DNA of 64,000 bases from Dasania phycosphaerae (lineage in GTDB: Bacteria > Pseudomonadota > Gammaproteobacteria > Pseudomonadales > Dasaniaceae), in contig NZ_JAPTGG010000011.1 in the NCBI RefSeq assembly GCF_026891035.1, positions 62,001 to 126,000 on the forward strand, written 5' to 3'. The notes below the pieces were generated by a model that saw only the letters and a program-made list of their open reading frames with translations, was not told the DNA's origin and made no database searches. The position numbers and the translations under genes were made by a program. Positions 52,395 through 61,591 of this stretch are shown piece after piece (position 1 is the stretch's first letter; each line of letters starts with the position of its first letter).

Positions 52395-53030
52395 CTACTT
52401 CAACAAACGTTTCATATCCTTAATCACTTTTTTGCCCAAGTCATTTAAGGTGCCTTGCTGCAGGTCTTCGGCTTGGTAGTACATCATTAGCCAGCCGTGA
52501 TGGTCGACCACATAAAAGCGATTTTCCGCTAGCTCCGCCACCGCTGAACCCGCCAGCAGTTGCTGTAAATCTTTTTTAGCGACATAGAGCATGTCAGTCG
52601 TGTTGTATTGTTCAGCTAACAAACCCTGTAGTGATTGACCCACGCTATCGTCGTAGTTTAGGTATAAGCGTCGCACCTGTGGCACACGCCGCTCTAGGGC
52701 GTGATGGGCTTGGCGACTAAGGTATAACATGCGCTCGCAGCTGTGTTGGCATTCACTCCCACCTATCACAACAAAGCTCCATTTAGGTTCGGGCTGGCTG
52801 TAGTCATAGGGCTGGCCGTTGCGTGTTGTTAACGGCAGCTCGGCTAGCTGTAGCGGCGGGGTAATTAATACGCCATTATTCACTGTGCCTAAATCTAATA
52901 CTTTATTATTGACCATGTAATACAGCAGTGTTGATAACAGTAATACCGCGACGGGTATACCGACTATGGCATATAACACTGTGCGGCCACTACCGGCTTT
53001 ACTCTGTTGTTTTGCTGCTAATTCTGTCAC
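52395..53030 (-). CDS. Sco-like membrane-anchored protein of the cox cluster
   Basis: 211 residues from GTG 53030. N-terminal anchor (LYAIVGIPVAVLLLSTLLYY), then a thioredoxin-fold-like domain with CQHSCERML (CxxxC as in Sco), FYVVDHHGWLMMYYQ and a short tail. Sequence is far from true Sco proteins. Position between ctaA and surf1 suggests cox assembly, maybe thiol or copper work on subunit II. Confidence 0.75.
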   Translation of the reverse strand: MTELAAKQQSKAGSGRTVLYAIVGIPVAVLLLSTLLYYMVNNKVLDLGTVNNGVLITPPLQLAELPLTTRNGQPYDYSQPEPKWSFVVIGGSECQHSCERMLYLSRQAHHALERRVPQVRRLYLNYDDSVGQSLQGLLAEQYNTTDMLYVAKKDLQQLLAGSAVAELAENRFYVVDHHGWLMMYYQAEDLQQGTLNDLGKKVIKDMKRLLK

Positions 53031-53061
53031 CCTGTTAACCCTTTTATTATTTGGCTTTAGG

Positions 53062-53832
53062 TTATTGCTGCCGCGCCTTGCGCTGCTTGTATAGCGCCCA
53101 AAGGTTGGTATTGGCCAGCAACAGTATTATCACTGCCATCGCTGCCAGGCTAAACCACTGTACGGCGTAGCCGGTGTGCTTGGCGGGCTCTATATTAACC
53201 ACCAGCCAATTGCGTTCTAACACTCCCGCTGCGCCTTGAGCTAAACGCAGCGAGTATGGAAACATAGCCTGCTGCATTTCTTGTTGCAAGTGCTTAATGT
53301 CTAAAACCTGTGTCACTCTAGGCCATTTTTTGTTGTTATCGGCTGCCAGCTGCATCATGGTTGATTGTGGTATATGCAACTGGCCAATTAATTGCTGCGG
53401 CCCCGCAGGCGGCGGTGGAATCGCAGGCAGGCTTAAACGGGCGGCATCGCCCTTAAGCCAACCGCGGTTAACCCATAGCCATTGGCTCTTATCAGCTGCG
53501 CCGCCATCTAACTCAAACGCTGTTAGCAGTTCGTAGCCAAAACTGCCGCGATAAATTTTATTATCCAGTAACAAGTTCCACTGCGGCAGATACTGGCCAG
53601 TCACGATGAGCGGTTGGTAACGGCTATCTGCGGGGTTTTCTAACTGGCTGATAGGCACCGGCGCACTGGCCGCTCGCTGGCTGTACAGGGCCTTAAGTAC
53701 GCGCTTTTGCTCGGCTCTATCTAGCTGCCAGCAACCCAGCCACAACAACAACGGCAGTAGCGCCAAGGCCAAGACTGTTGCCGGCCAGTTGATCGCTAGT
53801 GTTAATCTTGCTTTGGGCGCTGTTGTAGCCAT
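53062..53832 (-). CDS. SURF1-family cytochrome oxidase assembly protein
   Basis: 256 residues, two helices (near 17-32 and 221-241) with a periplasmic domain between: LGCWQLDRAEQKRVL, PLIVTGQY, YELLTAFEL, WLWVNRGWLKGDA, GYAVQWFSLA. This is the SURF1 layout; it aids heme insertion into cox subunit I. Confidence 0.92.
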   Translation of the reverse strand: MATTAPKARLTLAINWPATVLALALLPLLLWLGCWQLDRAEQKRVLKALYSQRAASAPVPISQLENPADSRYQPLIVTGQYLPQWNLLLDNKIYRGSFGYELLTAFELDGGAADKSQWLWVNRGWLKGDAARLSLPAIPPPPAGPQQLIGQLHIPQSTMMQLAADNNKKWPRVTQVLDIKHLQQEMQQAMFPYSLRLAQGAAGVLERNWLVVNIEPAKHTGYAVQWFSLAAMAVIILLLANTNLWALYKQRKARQQ

Positions 53833-53877
53833 AACTGTTGTGTATACTCTGGACTAACTTATAACGGAGAATAAAAA

Positions 53878-54132
53878 ATGTGGTTAAAAGTTGTCATTAT
53901 TATTTTATTTATTGCCCTGGTTATTAGCCTATTTACCGGCTTTGGCTTTTTAATAAAAGACCAAGGCGATAAACATCAAGACGGCCTGTGGAATTCTATC
54001 AGTGTTCGACTAATAATTGCGGTTTTATTAATGGGTTTTGTCACTTATGGCGTAACTACTGGGCAATTAAAGTCGCAAGCCCCCTGGGGTAAGGGGCCGG
54101 TACCGCAGGCGGCTAAGCCTGTTGCTGAATAG
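53878..54132 (+). CDS. DUF2909-family small twin-helix membrane protein
   Basis: 84 residues, two helices (VVIIILFIALVISLFTGFGFL and LIIAVLLMGFVTYGV). CGGAG precedes the ATG. Small DUF2909-type membrane proteins accompany cox clusters in gammaproteobacteria; function unknown. It is divergent from surf1. Confidence 0.8.
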   Translation: MWLKVVIIILFIALVISLFTGFGFLIKDQGDKHQDGLWNSISVRLIIAVLLMGFVTYGVTTGQLKSQAPWGKGPVPQAAKPVAE

Positions 54133-54689
54133 CTATAGTTCTTACTGGGCTTGATCCCGTATATTTTCTTTTTATTAGCGCGGTTACAATTTAGAAAGGG
54201 TTTCGCCCTCTTGGCCGAGGTACTTTTTCTTTGCACAAGAAGAAAGTTATGGATGCCGGATCAAGTCCGGCAGAGCCTGCCCCGCGACTGCCAGGAGTGT
54301 CTTGGGTAAGACAAAACTACTTCGGCTTAGTCACAGTCATTCCGGCGCAAGCCCACTACTGTCCGGAATAATCTCCTAATCGTCATACCCGCGAAAGCGG
54401 GTATCCAGTTACGATAAAAGGCCTACACACATCAACATTCAAATTTACCATTAACGACTATAAATACAGGCTGTTATTAAACTCAAAGTAATTTTCCTGG
54501 ATTGATCTATTCCGTTGTTCTGGACCCCCGCTTTCGCGAGGGTGACGCATTAAAAATTGAGTCTCCATTCTGATTTAACGCGTTTCGTGCTTATAGTGTA
54601 GGCCGAAACGCATTTTCCTATAATTTATCCCGGACAGCTGTGGGCGCAAGCCGGAATCCAAAACCCTCCCTACATAAATTCACCCATAA
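54133..54689. repeat. Intergenic palindromic repeats
   Basis: Several palindromes: GGATGCCGGATCAAGTCCGG (54249-54268), GTCATACCCGCGAAAGCGGG (54380-54399), and a decayed copy CCCCGCTTTCGCGAGGG (54525-54541). A TACTTTTTCTTTGCACAAGA-type hairpin near 54220-54247 is like that at 11188. No gene. Confidence 0.75.
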
Positions 54690-54722
54690 AAAAACGGCAG
54701 TAGCTTTCGCCCCGCCGTTTTT
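54690..54722 (-). terminator. Terminator of the cox operon
   Basis: Minus strand AAAAACGGC pairs with GCCGTTTTT, 15-nt loop, with T-rich 3' end, 37 bp after the coxC stop. Confidence 0.85.
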
Positions 54723-54729
54723 CTTTTTT

Positions 54730-54760
54730 CTTGTAGCTTGTAGCTTGTAGCTTGTAGCTT
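54730..54760. repeat. Heptanucleotide repeat CTTGTAG, 4 copies
   Basis: Four perfect units plus CTT, between the coxC stop and its terminator. Same unit as at 49607. Confidence 0.95.
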
Positions 54761-55709
54761 AAAGAATATAAACAAACAACATCAAGAATATCCACACCAC
54801 ATCCACAAAGTGCCAATACCAAGCCGAAGCTTCAAAACCGAAGTGGTCGTCTTTAGTAAAGTGGCTTGCTTTCATGGAGCGCAACCACTGTATGGTTAGC
54901 ATAATCGCCCCCATACACACGTGAAAGCCGTGAAAACCTGTGAGAAAGAAGAAGGTAGTACCGTATATACCTGCCCCTAAAGTTAGGCCTAACTCATGCA
55001 TAGCCTCTTGGTATTCCACCACTTGGAAGCCAACAAACACAAAGCCTAATATCAAGGTAACACCTAACCACATATTAAACTTGCTGCGCTGCTCTTCTTT
55101 TAAGGCGTGGTGCGCAAAGTGCAAAGTTACCGATGAGCTTAATAATAATATGGTGTTAATGAGCGGAATATGTGTCCAGTCTACCGTGCCGTCAGCGCCT
55201 TTAAAGGTACCGTTGTTGGCTATGGTTTGATTGGCTATGCCCACGGCATCTTGTGGCGTTGTGTTCATAGGCCAGTTGTATTCAAAGCCCGGCCACAATA
55301 GCCCGTTCATGCGGCCCCCTTCACCTTCGCCAGCCAACCAAGGGCCTACCAGGTTGCGCACATACCACAGCGTGCCAAACAGGGCGAAGAAAAACATCAC
55401 CTCTGAAAATATAAACCACTGCATACCAATAACGTAAGAGCGTTTAAGTTGCGCGCTGTTTTTGCCCGCTAGATTTTCTACTATGGTAGTGCGAAACCAC
55501 CAAAATAAAACCGCAGAAAATGAAAACAAGCCTACGGTAAAATAGATTTTTGAGTTAGTTGCAACATCTGGATCGCCCCATGACATATCGTTAATCATGC
55601 TGGCTGCGCCGAATAAAGTCAGGAACAAACTGATACTGGCGAGAAACGCCAGTGGGCTGCTCTCTGGCACGTAATAGGTCTCGTGACCGTTATTGCTTTG
55701 ACCTGCCAT
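54759..55709 (-). CDS. coxC: Cytochrome c oxidase subunit III
   Basis: 316 residues, seven helices. YVIGMQWFIFSEVMFFFALF with the lipid-binding Glu, FHGFHVCMGAIMLTIQWLR and EASAWYWHFVDVVWIFLM are the subunit III marks. It has an insert of about 50 residues between helices 2 and 3 (GEGEGGRMNGLLWPG). Follows ctaG. CGGAG precedes the ATG. Confidence 0.96.
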   Translation of the reverse strand: MAGQSNNGHETYYVPESSPLAFLASISLFLTLFGAASMINDMSWGDPDVATNSKIYFTVGLFSFSAVLFWWFRTTIVENLAGKNSAQLKRSYVIGMQWFIFSEVMFFFALFGTLWYVRNLVGPWLAGEGEGGRMNGLLWPGFEYNWPMNTTPQDAVGIANQTIANNGTFKGADGTVDWTHIPLINTILLLSSSVTLHFAHHALKEEQRSKFNMWLGVTLILGFVFVGFQVVEYQEAMHELGLTLGAGIYGTTFFFLTGFHGFHVCMGAIMLTIQWLRSMKASHFTKDDHFGFEASAWYWHFVDVVWIFLMLFVYIL

Positions 55710-55800
55710 TTTATTTCTCCGTTTATTCTTTTCTCTTTATGGCTTTCTTTATCTTAGTTAGCGTTAAGAAAAAAGACCCTTCTTATTGTCATTGATAAAT

Positions 55801-56361
55801 CTATCGCGATGCTACCGAAGGTTTTTTTACCATCTCGGTGACATCAAAAATGGTGTAAGACAAGGTGATGGTTTTTATGTCGGCGGGTAAATCCCTATCG
55901 ACTATAAACTGCAGGGGCATTTCTGTTTCAGCGCCGCCCGCTAGGGGTTGCTGGTTGAAACAAAAACACTCGGTTTTATGAAAATACTGCGTGGCTCTAC
56001 CGGGGGTTAAGCTGGGTATAGCTTGTGCCACCATATTGTAGTCGCGCGGATTTTTTGCATAAAACACGGTGCTGTTTATCGCCCCTGGGTGCACTTTTAG
56101 CTCGGTCACCGTGGGGCGAAATTGCCAGGGCATTTGATCGTTGATGGTGGCAACAAACTGCACGGTTACCGTGCGGCTAGTATCAACACCAGCCTCGACC
56201 ACTTCATAACGCCCACCTGTTTTGCCATTGATACCTAGCTGCTCGCACAGCACGTTATACAAGGGCACCATCACTAAAGGCACAAAGAACAGCATAAACA
56301 CTACCGTCGCCACCAATTTGATAACGGTTTTGCTGATAGATGTTTGCTGCTGTTCGGCCAT
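55801..56361 (-). CDS. ctaG: Cytochrome c oxidase assembly protein CtaG (Cox11)
   Basis: 186 residues. Single N-terminal helix, then periplasmic CuB-delivery domain with TECFCFNQQPLA (Cys-x-Cys) and MPLQFIVDRDLP, ending TLSYTIFDVTE. Installs copper B in subunit I. 18 bp after coxA. Confidence 0.95.
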   Translation of the reverse strand: MAEQQQTSISKTVIKLVATVVFMLFFVPLVMVPLYNVLCEQLGINGKTGGRYEVVEAGVDTSRTVTVQFVATINDQMPWQFRPTVTELKVHPGAINSTVFYAKNPRDYNMVAQAIPSLTPGRATQYFHKTECFCFNQQPLAGGAETEMPLQFIVDRDLPADIKTITLSYTIFDVTEMVKKPSVASR

Positions 56362-56379
56362 GATTATCTTGCCTATGCC

Positions 56380-57939
56380 TTATTTCACATTGGGTGGTGT
56401 AGTAAAGGTGTGGTAGGGCGCAGGTGATGGCAGCGTCCACTCCAAACCTTCGGCACCTTCCCATGCTTTCTCTGCTGGTGCTGGCTTACCGGCTAATATG
56501 GTGCGCAGCACGTTAAATAAGAATAGCAGTTGTGAAGCACCGTAGATAAACGCACCTATAGACGACATCATATTGAAGTCAGAAAACTGCAGGGCGTAAT
56601 CGGGTATACGGCGTGGCATGCCCGCTAAGCCTAAGAAGTGCTGCGGGAAGAAGGTGAGGTTAAAGCCTATAAAGGAGATCCAGAAATGGGCCTTACCCAT
56701 GCCTTCGTCGTACATTTTGCCTGTCCACTTGGGCAACCAGTAGTATACCGCCGCCGACATACTAAACACCGCACCCGCCACCATCACGTAATGGAAGTGA
56801 GCAACTACGAAGTAGCTGTCGTGATACTGGAAGTCCACCGGCGCCAGCGATAGCATCACCCCGGTAAATCCACCTATGGTAAATAGGAAAACAAAACCTA
56901 GGCAGAACAGCATGGGGGTTTCAAAAGTCATTGCCCCCTGCCACATGGTGGTAATCCAGTTAAACACCTTCACCCCGGTAGGCACCGCGATCAGCATGGT
57001 GGCATACATAAAGAACAGCTCACCGGCTACCGGTATACCCACGGTGTACATGTGGTGTACCCACACGATAAACGACAGGAAGGCGATAGAGGCGGTGGCG
57101 TACACCATAGAGTCATAGCCAAATAGCGGCTTGCGCGCAAAGGTGGGGATAATCTGCGATACCACACCAAAAGCAGGCAGTATGATGATGTATACCTCGG
57201 GATGACCAAAGAACCAGAATATATGCTGGAACAATACCGGATCACCACCACCGGCAGCACTAAAGAAGGAGGTGCCAAAGTGTATATCCATCAACATCAT
57301 GGTGACACAGGCCGCCAGTACCGGCATAACCGCAACCAGTAAGAAGGCGGTGATCAACCAGGTCCACACAAACAGTGGCATCTTCATATAGGTCATACCA
57401 GGGGCACGCATATTCACCACGGTAGCGATGATATTGATAGAGCCCATAATGGACGACAAGCCCATTAAGTGGATGGCAAATATAAAATAGGTCACGCTGG
57501 GTGGCGCATAGGTGGTAGACAGTGGCGCGTAAAAAGTCCAACCGTAGTTGGGTGCGCCGCCATCCATAAACAAGGTTGAAGCCAGCATTAAGAACGTGGG
57601 CGGTAAAATCCAGAAGCTCCAGTTGTTCATGCGTGGCAACGCCATATCTGGCGCACCTATCATCATAGGGATTAACCAGTTAGCCAGGCCCACAAAAGCC
57701 GGCATAATGGCACCAAACACCATCACCAAGCCATGCATGGTGGTCATTTGGTTAAAAAATTCAGGATCGACAATTTGTATGCCTGGCTGGAACAGTTCAG
57801 CACGTATAACCATGGCGAAAGCACCGCCCAGGATAAACATGGCAAAACTAAACCACAGGTACATAGTGCCTATGTCTTTGTGATTGGTAGTCGTTAACCA
57901 ACGTGTAAAGCCTTTAGCAGGCCCGTGATGTGCACTCAT
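56380..57939 (-). CDS. coxA: Cytochrome c oxidase subunit I
   Basis: 519 residues, twelve helices. Heme and CuB ligands in TMHGLVMVFG, HIFWFFGHPEVYIIILPAFG (His-Tyr cross-link pair), IVWVHHMYTVG and VAHFHYVMVAGAVF. D- and K-channel residues present. Strong AGGAGG-type RBS. Next to coxB. Confidence 0.97.
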   Translation of the reverse strand: MSAHHGPAKGFTRWLTTTNHKDIGTMYLWFSFAMFILGGAFAMVIRAELFQPGIQIVDPEFFNQMTTMHGLVMVFGAIMPAFVGLANWLIPMMIGAPDMALPRMNNWSFWILPPTFLMLASTLFMDGGAPNYGWTFYAPLSTTYAPPSVTYFIFAIHLMGLSSIMGSINIIATVVNMRAPGMTYMKMPLFVWTWLITAFLLVAVMPVLAACVTMMLMDIHFGTSFFSAAGGGDPVLFQHIFWFFGHPEVYIIILPAFGVVSQIIPTFARKPLFGYDSMVYATASIAFLSFIVWVHHMYTVGIPVAGELFFMYATMLIAVPTGVKVFNWITTMWQGAMTFETPMLFCLGFVFLFTIGGFTGVMLSLAPVDFQYHDSYFVVAHFHYVMVAGAVFSMSAAVYYWLPKWTGKMYDEGMGKAHFWISFIGFNLTFFPQHFLGLAGMPRRIPDYALQFSDFNMMSSIGAFIYGASQLLFLFNVLRTILAGKPAPAEKAWEGAEGLEWTLPSPAPYHTFTTPPNVK

Positions 57940-57948
57940 AGTGGCCTC

Positions 57949-59106
57949 CTATTTACCTTGCTTGAAGTTGTAGACGTCTATGGGCTGTACCACATCGCCC
58001 ATATTATTACCGAAGGCATTACGCTGGTAGGTAATGACCGCCGCCATCTCAACATCGTTTATTTGACCGCCAAAGGCTTGCATGGCTGTACCCGGTACCC
58101 CGTTAACCCCTACATCTAAATGGGTAGCTAAGGCACCGGTAGCTATGGGGCTCTTGGCTATGGCTTTACCTACACCGCCTTCACCGTTGGCTCCGTGGCA
58201 AGCGGCACAGCTTTTGTCGTAAACCTCTTTACCTGCTGCCATTTGCTCATCGAGGCTAAAGTTTTTACTCATTAGTGCTTTGATTTCGGCAGCCTGTGAC
58301 TTTTTCTCGTTTAGCCAGTTTTTGTATTCGGCCTCTTCAACTACGTTAACCACTATAGGCATATAGCCGTGGTCTTTACCGCAGAGCTCGGCACACTGGC
58401 CGCGATAGATACCGGTTTGGGTAGCCTTGGTCCAAGTTTCGTTGATAAAACCGGGAATGGCATCGCGCTTAACCGCTAAGGCTGGCACCCACCAAGCGTG
58501 GATTACATCGTTGGCGGTAACCAAAAAGCGTACTTTTTTGTTCACCGGAAGCACCATGGGCTCGTCTACCTCTAGTAGGTAGTGTTGGCCTTTGGCATCT
58601 TCGTTATAAATTTCAGTTTTGCCGGTACGCAGGTTACTGAAGAAGGAGACATTGTCACCGTTAGGGTCTATGTACTCGTATTTCCACTTCCATTGATAGC
58701 CGGTAATCATCACATCTAAGTCCGCATCGTCGGTGTCATACACCTCTAACAGGGTTTTTGTGGCGGGGAAGGCAATCACAATCAGAATAATGAAAGGCAC
58801 TACGGTCCAAGCTATTTCTACCGAGGTACTTTCGTGGAAATCGGCGGGTTTAGCGCCCAGTGATTTACGGTGAGTTAAAATTGAATAAAACATTAGGCCA
58901 AAAACAACTACGCCTATCCACACACAGATCCAAAAAACCGTCATGTGTAAGTCGTAAATTTTTGCACCGAGTTCAGTAACGCCTGGCGTGAGGTTAGTCT
59001 GCCAGCGCTGAGCTTCTTCAGCCCAGGCAGCTGTACCCAGCATGCTGAGTAACATCAGCACAGGACTAAGCGCCAGCTTTGAGAGCCGCTTCGCTTGTAA
59101 ATGCAT
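57949..59106 (-). CDS. coxB: Cytochrome c oxidase subunit II with fused cytochrome c (caa3 type)
   Basis: 385 residues from ATG 59106, chosen for GGAG 9 nt upstream; the frame is open to 59157. Signal peptide, two helices, CuA domain ending YRGQCAELCGKDHGYM, then a C-terminal cytochrome c domain with CAACHG and a distal Met in GTAMQAFGG. First gene of coxB-coxA-ctaG-coxC. Confidence 0.96.
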   Translation of the reverse strand: MHLQAKRLSKLALSPVLMLLSMLGTAAWAEEAQRWQTNLTPGVTELGAKIYDLHMTVFWICVWIGVVVFGLMFYSILTHRKSLGAKPADFHESTSVEIAWTVVPFIILIVIAFPATKTLLEVYDTDDADLDVMITGYQWKWKYEYIDPNGDNVSFFSNLRTGKTEIYNEDAKGQHYLLEVDEPMVLPVNKKVRFLVTANDVIHAWWVPALAVKRDAIPGFINETWTKATQTGIYRGQCAELCGKDHGYMPIVVNVVEEAEYKNWLNEKKSQAAEIKALMSKNFSLDEQMAAGKEVYDKSCAACHGANGEGGVGKAIAKSPIATGALATHLDVGVNGVPGTAMQAFGGQINDVEMAAVITYQRNAFGNNMGDVVQPIDVYNFKQGK

Positions 59107-59479
59107 CTCCCGTGTCTCCATTTTATTGTTAATATTGTTCGGCACTCGCCAAACCAATAGCCAATAAAATATAGCTATAGCACTAAACCAACTAGGGCTT
59201 GCTACTGTTAGTTAAACGCTATGCGCATAACTAACCACCAATTAAGAGATTAAACTGCAATCGCTTGTGAAATTAGTGTCTTATTGTTGTTATTGGACGA
59301 CTAAAAAACCACTGTAGAAACCGGTGGAAGCTTAGCTCCACGAGTAACCGAAATGCGACAAAACGTCGCGATTATAACGAGCTTTTTTGGCATAGGCCAA
59401 GTCAAACCTAGCAGAAATCTGATTAAAGTGCAGACAAAGCGATAATTTTTTATTCAAACAGGCTTAAAAACAGACAGAT
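59107..59479. promoter_or_regulatory. Divergent promoter region of cox operon and MATE gene
   Basis: 373 bp, AT-rich. Contains hairpins CCAC-N11-GTGG (59308-59327 area) and GCGAC-AAAAC-GTCGC (59355-59369). No convincing sigma-70 or FNR box. Confidence 0.4.
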
Positions 59480-60808
59480 ATGCCCTACCACAAAACACTA
59501 AACCACAAGATATGGGCTTTAGCCTGGCCCATGATTATTTCCAATCTTTCTGTTCCCTTATTGGGATTAGTGGATACCGCGATACTGGGGCACTTGGATT
59601 CTGCTCATTATTTAGCCGCTGTTGCCGTAGGCAGCAGCGTATTATCGTTTTTATATTGGGGCTTTGGTTTTTTACGCATGGGGACTACCGGTTTTGCCGC
59701 CCAGGCTTATGGCGCCAATAATGGCCAAGCCAGTCGTCAACTTGTCGCCCAAAGTATGATTATGGGGGCAAGCATAGGCGCAGTGTTATTAATCACCAGC
59801 CCTTGGCTGTTACAACTGGGGCTGACTTTAGTCGAGGCTCCCGCCAATGCCCAAGCGCTGGCCTTGAGCTACTGCCAAATCCGTATTTTTAGTGCCCCCG
59901 CCGTGCTGGTTAACTATGCCATCGTTGGCTGGTTAATCGGCCATCAACAGACCCGCTGGCCGCTGTTGATTATGCTGTTCACCAATATTATCAATATCGT
60001 ATTAGACCTGTGGTTTATAGTTGGTTTAAAAATGAACAGCGATGGTGCCGCCTGGGCCACCTTAATTGCAGAATACCTAGGCTGTGGCATAGCCCTTTAT
60101 GTACTCAAGCGACAGCTTGCTCCCATGTCGGGCAGCTTGCAGTGGCCCGCATTGTTAAGTTGGCAGCACTACCAACAGCTGTTAACCGTTAATCGCCATC
60201 TGTTTGTGCGTACCCTAGCACTATTAGCCAGCCTTGCTTTTTTTACTGCCCAGGGCGCGCAACAAGGCGCAATTGTTTTGGCGGCCAACGCCATCTTAAT
60301 GCAGCTGGTGATGTTATCGTCCTATGGCATGGATGGCTTTGCCCATGCCACCGAGGCCTTGGTAGGTGATGCCATAGGTAAAAAAAATCATCGCCGGTTT
60401 ATTGCCAGCTGCTGGGCCTGCGGCTACTGGGCTGGCTTATCGGCGCTATTATTTAGCCTCACCTTTTGGCTGTTGGGTGAGCACTTGCTGCCACTATTTA
60501 GCTCGCTAAGTGATGTGGTTAATACCGCTAAGCTTTATCTGCCTTGGGTTATAGCGCTGCCGCTGCTAGCCGTTGCCAGCTACTGCTTGGATGGTATTTT
60601 TATCGGTGCCTCACAATCCCAAGCCATGCAATACACCATGCTACTGGCCAGCCTGGTGGTTTATTTGCCTTGTTGGGCTCTGACTCAACACTGGGGCAAC
60701 CACGGCCTGTGGTTTGCCTTTGCTGCTTTTAACTTAGCCCGGGGGCTGGGTTTGGCTGCATTTTTTATCCGTTATAACAAACGTCGATATTGGTACTTGC
60801 CGCACTAA
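59480..60808 (+). CDS. MATE-family efflux transporter (DinF-like)
   Basis: 442 residues, twelve helices. KIWALAWPMIISNLSVPLLG and VDTAILGHLDSAHYLAAVAVGS; then FGFLRMGTTGFAAQAYGA and YGMDGFAHATEALVGDAIG. DinF subgroup. Exports cationic compounds by proton or sodium antiport. Downstream gene follows after about 120 bp. Confidence 0.93.
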   Translation: MPYHKTLNHKIWALAWPMIISNLSVPLLGLVDTAILGHLDSAHYLAAVAVGSSVLSFLYWGFGFLRMGTTGFAAQAYGANNGQASRQLVAQSMIMGASIGAVLLITSPWLLQLGLTLVEAPANAQALALSYCQIRIFSAPAVLVNYAIVGWLIGHQQTRWPLLIMLFTNIINIVLDLWFIVGLKMNSDGAAWATLIAEYLGCGIALYVLKRQLAPMSGSLQWPALLSWQHYQQLLTVNRHLFVRTLALLASLAFFTAQGAQQGAIVLAANAILMQLVMLSSYGMDGFAHATEALVGDAIGKKNHRRFIASCWACGYWAGLSALLFSLTFWLLGEHLLPLFSSLSDVVNTAKLYLPWVIALPLLAVASYCLDGIFIGASQSQAMQYTMLLASLVVYLPCWALTQHWGNHGLWFAFAAFNLARGLGLAAFFIRYNKRRYWYLPH

Positions 60809-60929
60809 ATAAAAAAGTTTGTTATTTCACTAACACTTTTTGCTAGCTAGGCTAAGGTTTTGTACTAGCCTTAGTGATGAGCACAGCAACCGTTCGTTTT
60901 TATTTCCCATTAGCCATAGAGGAGGGCGC

Positions 60930-61580
60930 GTGAGCATTAACGCTATACACGAAACCATCGCCATGGCTAAAGCCCATGAAGCGAAAACCGGCCACTTAGC
61001 AAAGCTGTTAGCCGCAAAATGTGATAACAATGTGCACTTGGCCATCAAGCTGCCAAAACAAAATCCCGAGCAAAGCTTATTGGAGTTTGTAACCGCCTAC
61101 ATAGAACATGCACCGCAATTTTTAGAAGCCGCCAGAGCCATTACTAAACAGGCCAATATAGCCCAATACGCTGAGCCTTATTTTAAAGTCGCCGAAGACT
61201 TTTTTTTAAAGCCGCCCGAAATTGTTGCCGGCCATGTGGGTTTAGATGAGCTGATGGATGAGGCCTACTTAGCTCACAGGCTAATCGAAGAGGTGAACGA
61301 CCGCTTTATGGTTAAGGCTGGCATACCCCTTATTCCCATGGACATGACAGTGTCGAATTTAATTATCCACAGTTTAATAGGCGAGCCCTTTGCTAACGAA
61401 TTAGATGAGGCGGTAGATTACACCGTGCAAAAAGCCATGGTGAATGAGCATTTATACGCTAGCGTGGCTTTTACCACTTATGCCAAACAACACAAAGCCG
61501 ATAACTGGCAACAAGAGCGCGAGCAATGGCCCTGTTTAACGGATAATTTGACTATAGGTTTAGAGTTTAGTGACCGCTAA
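60930..61580 (+). CDS. Conserved-looking hypothetical protein
   Basis: 216 residues from GTG 60930, chosen because AGGAGG lies 4-5 nt upstream; the frame is open to 60840. Soluble, mostly helical: SINAIHETIAMAKAHEAKTG, EFVTAYIEHAPQFLEAARA, FFLKPPEIVAGHVGLDELMD, AYLAHRLIEEVNDRFM. No family recognised. Confidence 0.7.
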   Translation: MSINAIHETIAMAKAHEAKTGHLAKLLAAKCDNNVHLAIKLPKQNPEQSLLEFVTAYIEHAPQFLEAARAITKQANIAQYAEPYFKVAEDFFLKPPEIVAGHVGLDELMDEAYLAHRLIEEVNDRFMVKAGIPLIPMDMTVSNLIIHSLIGEPFANELDEAVDYTVQKAMVNEHLYASVAFTTYAKQHKADNWQQEREQWPCLTDNLTIGLEFSDR

Positions 61581-61591
61581 TCACCGTCCAC

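Noticed and set aside
59355..59369. Hairpin GCGAC/GTCGC as a known riboswitch
   Set aside because: Only five pairs and no conserved riboswitch core.
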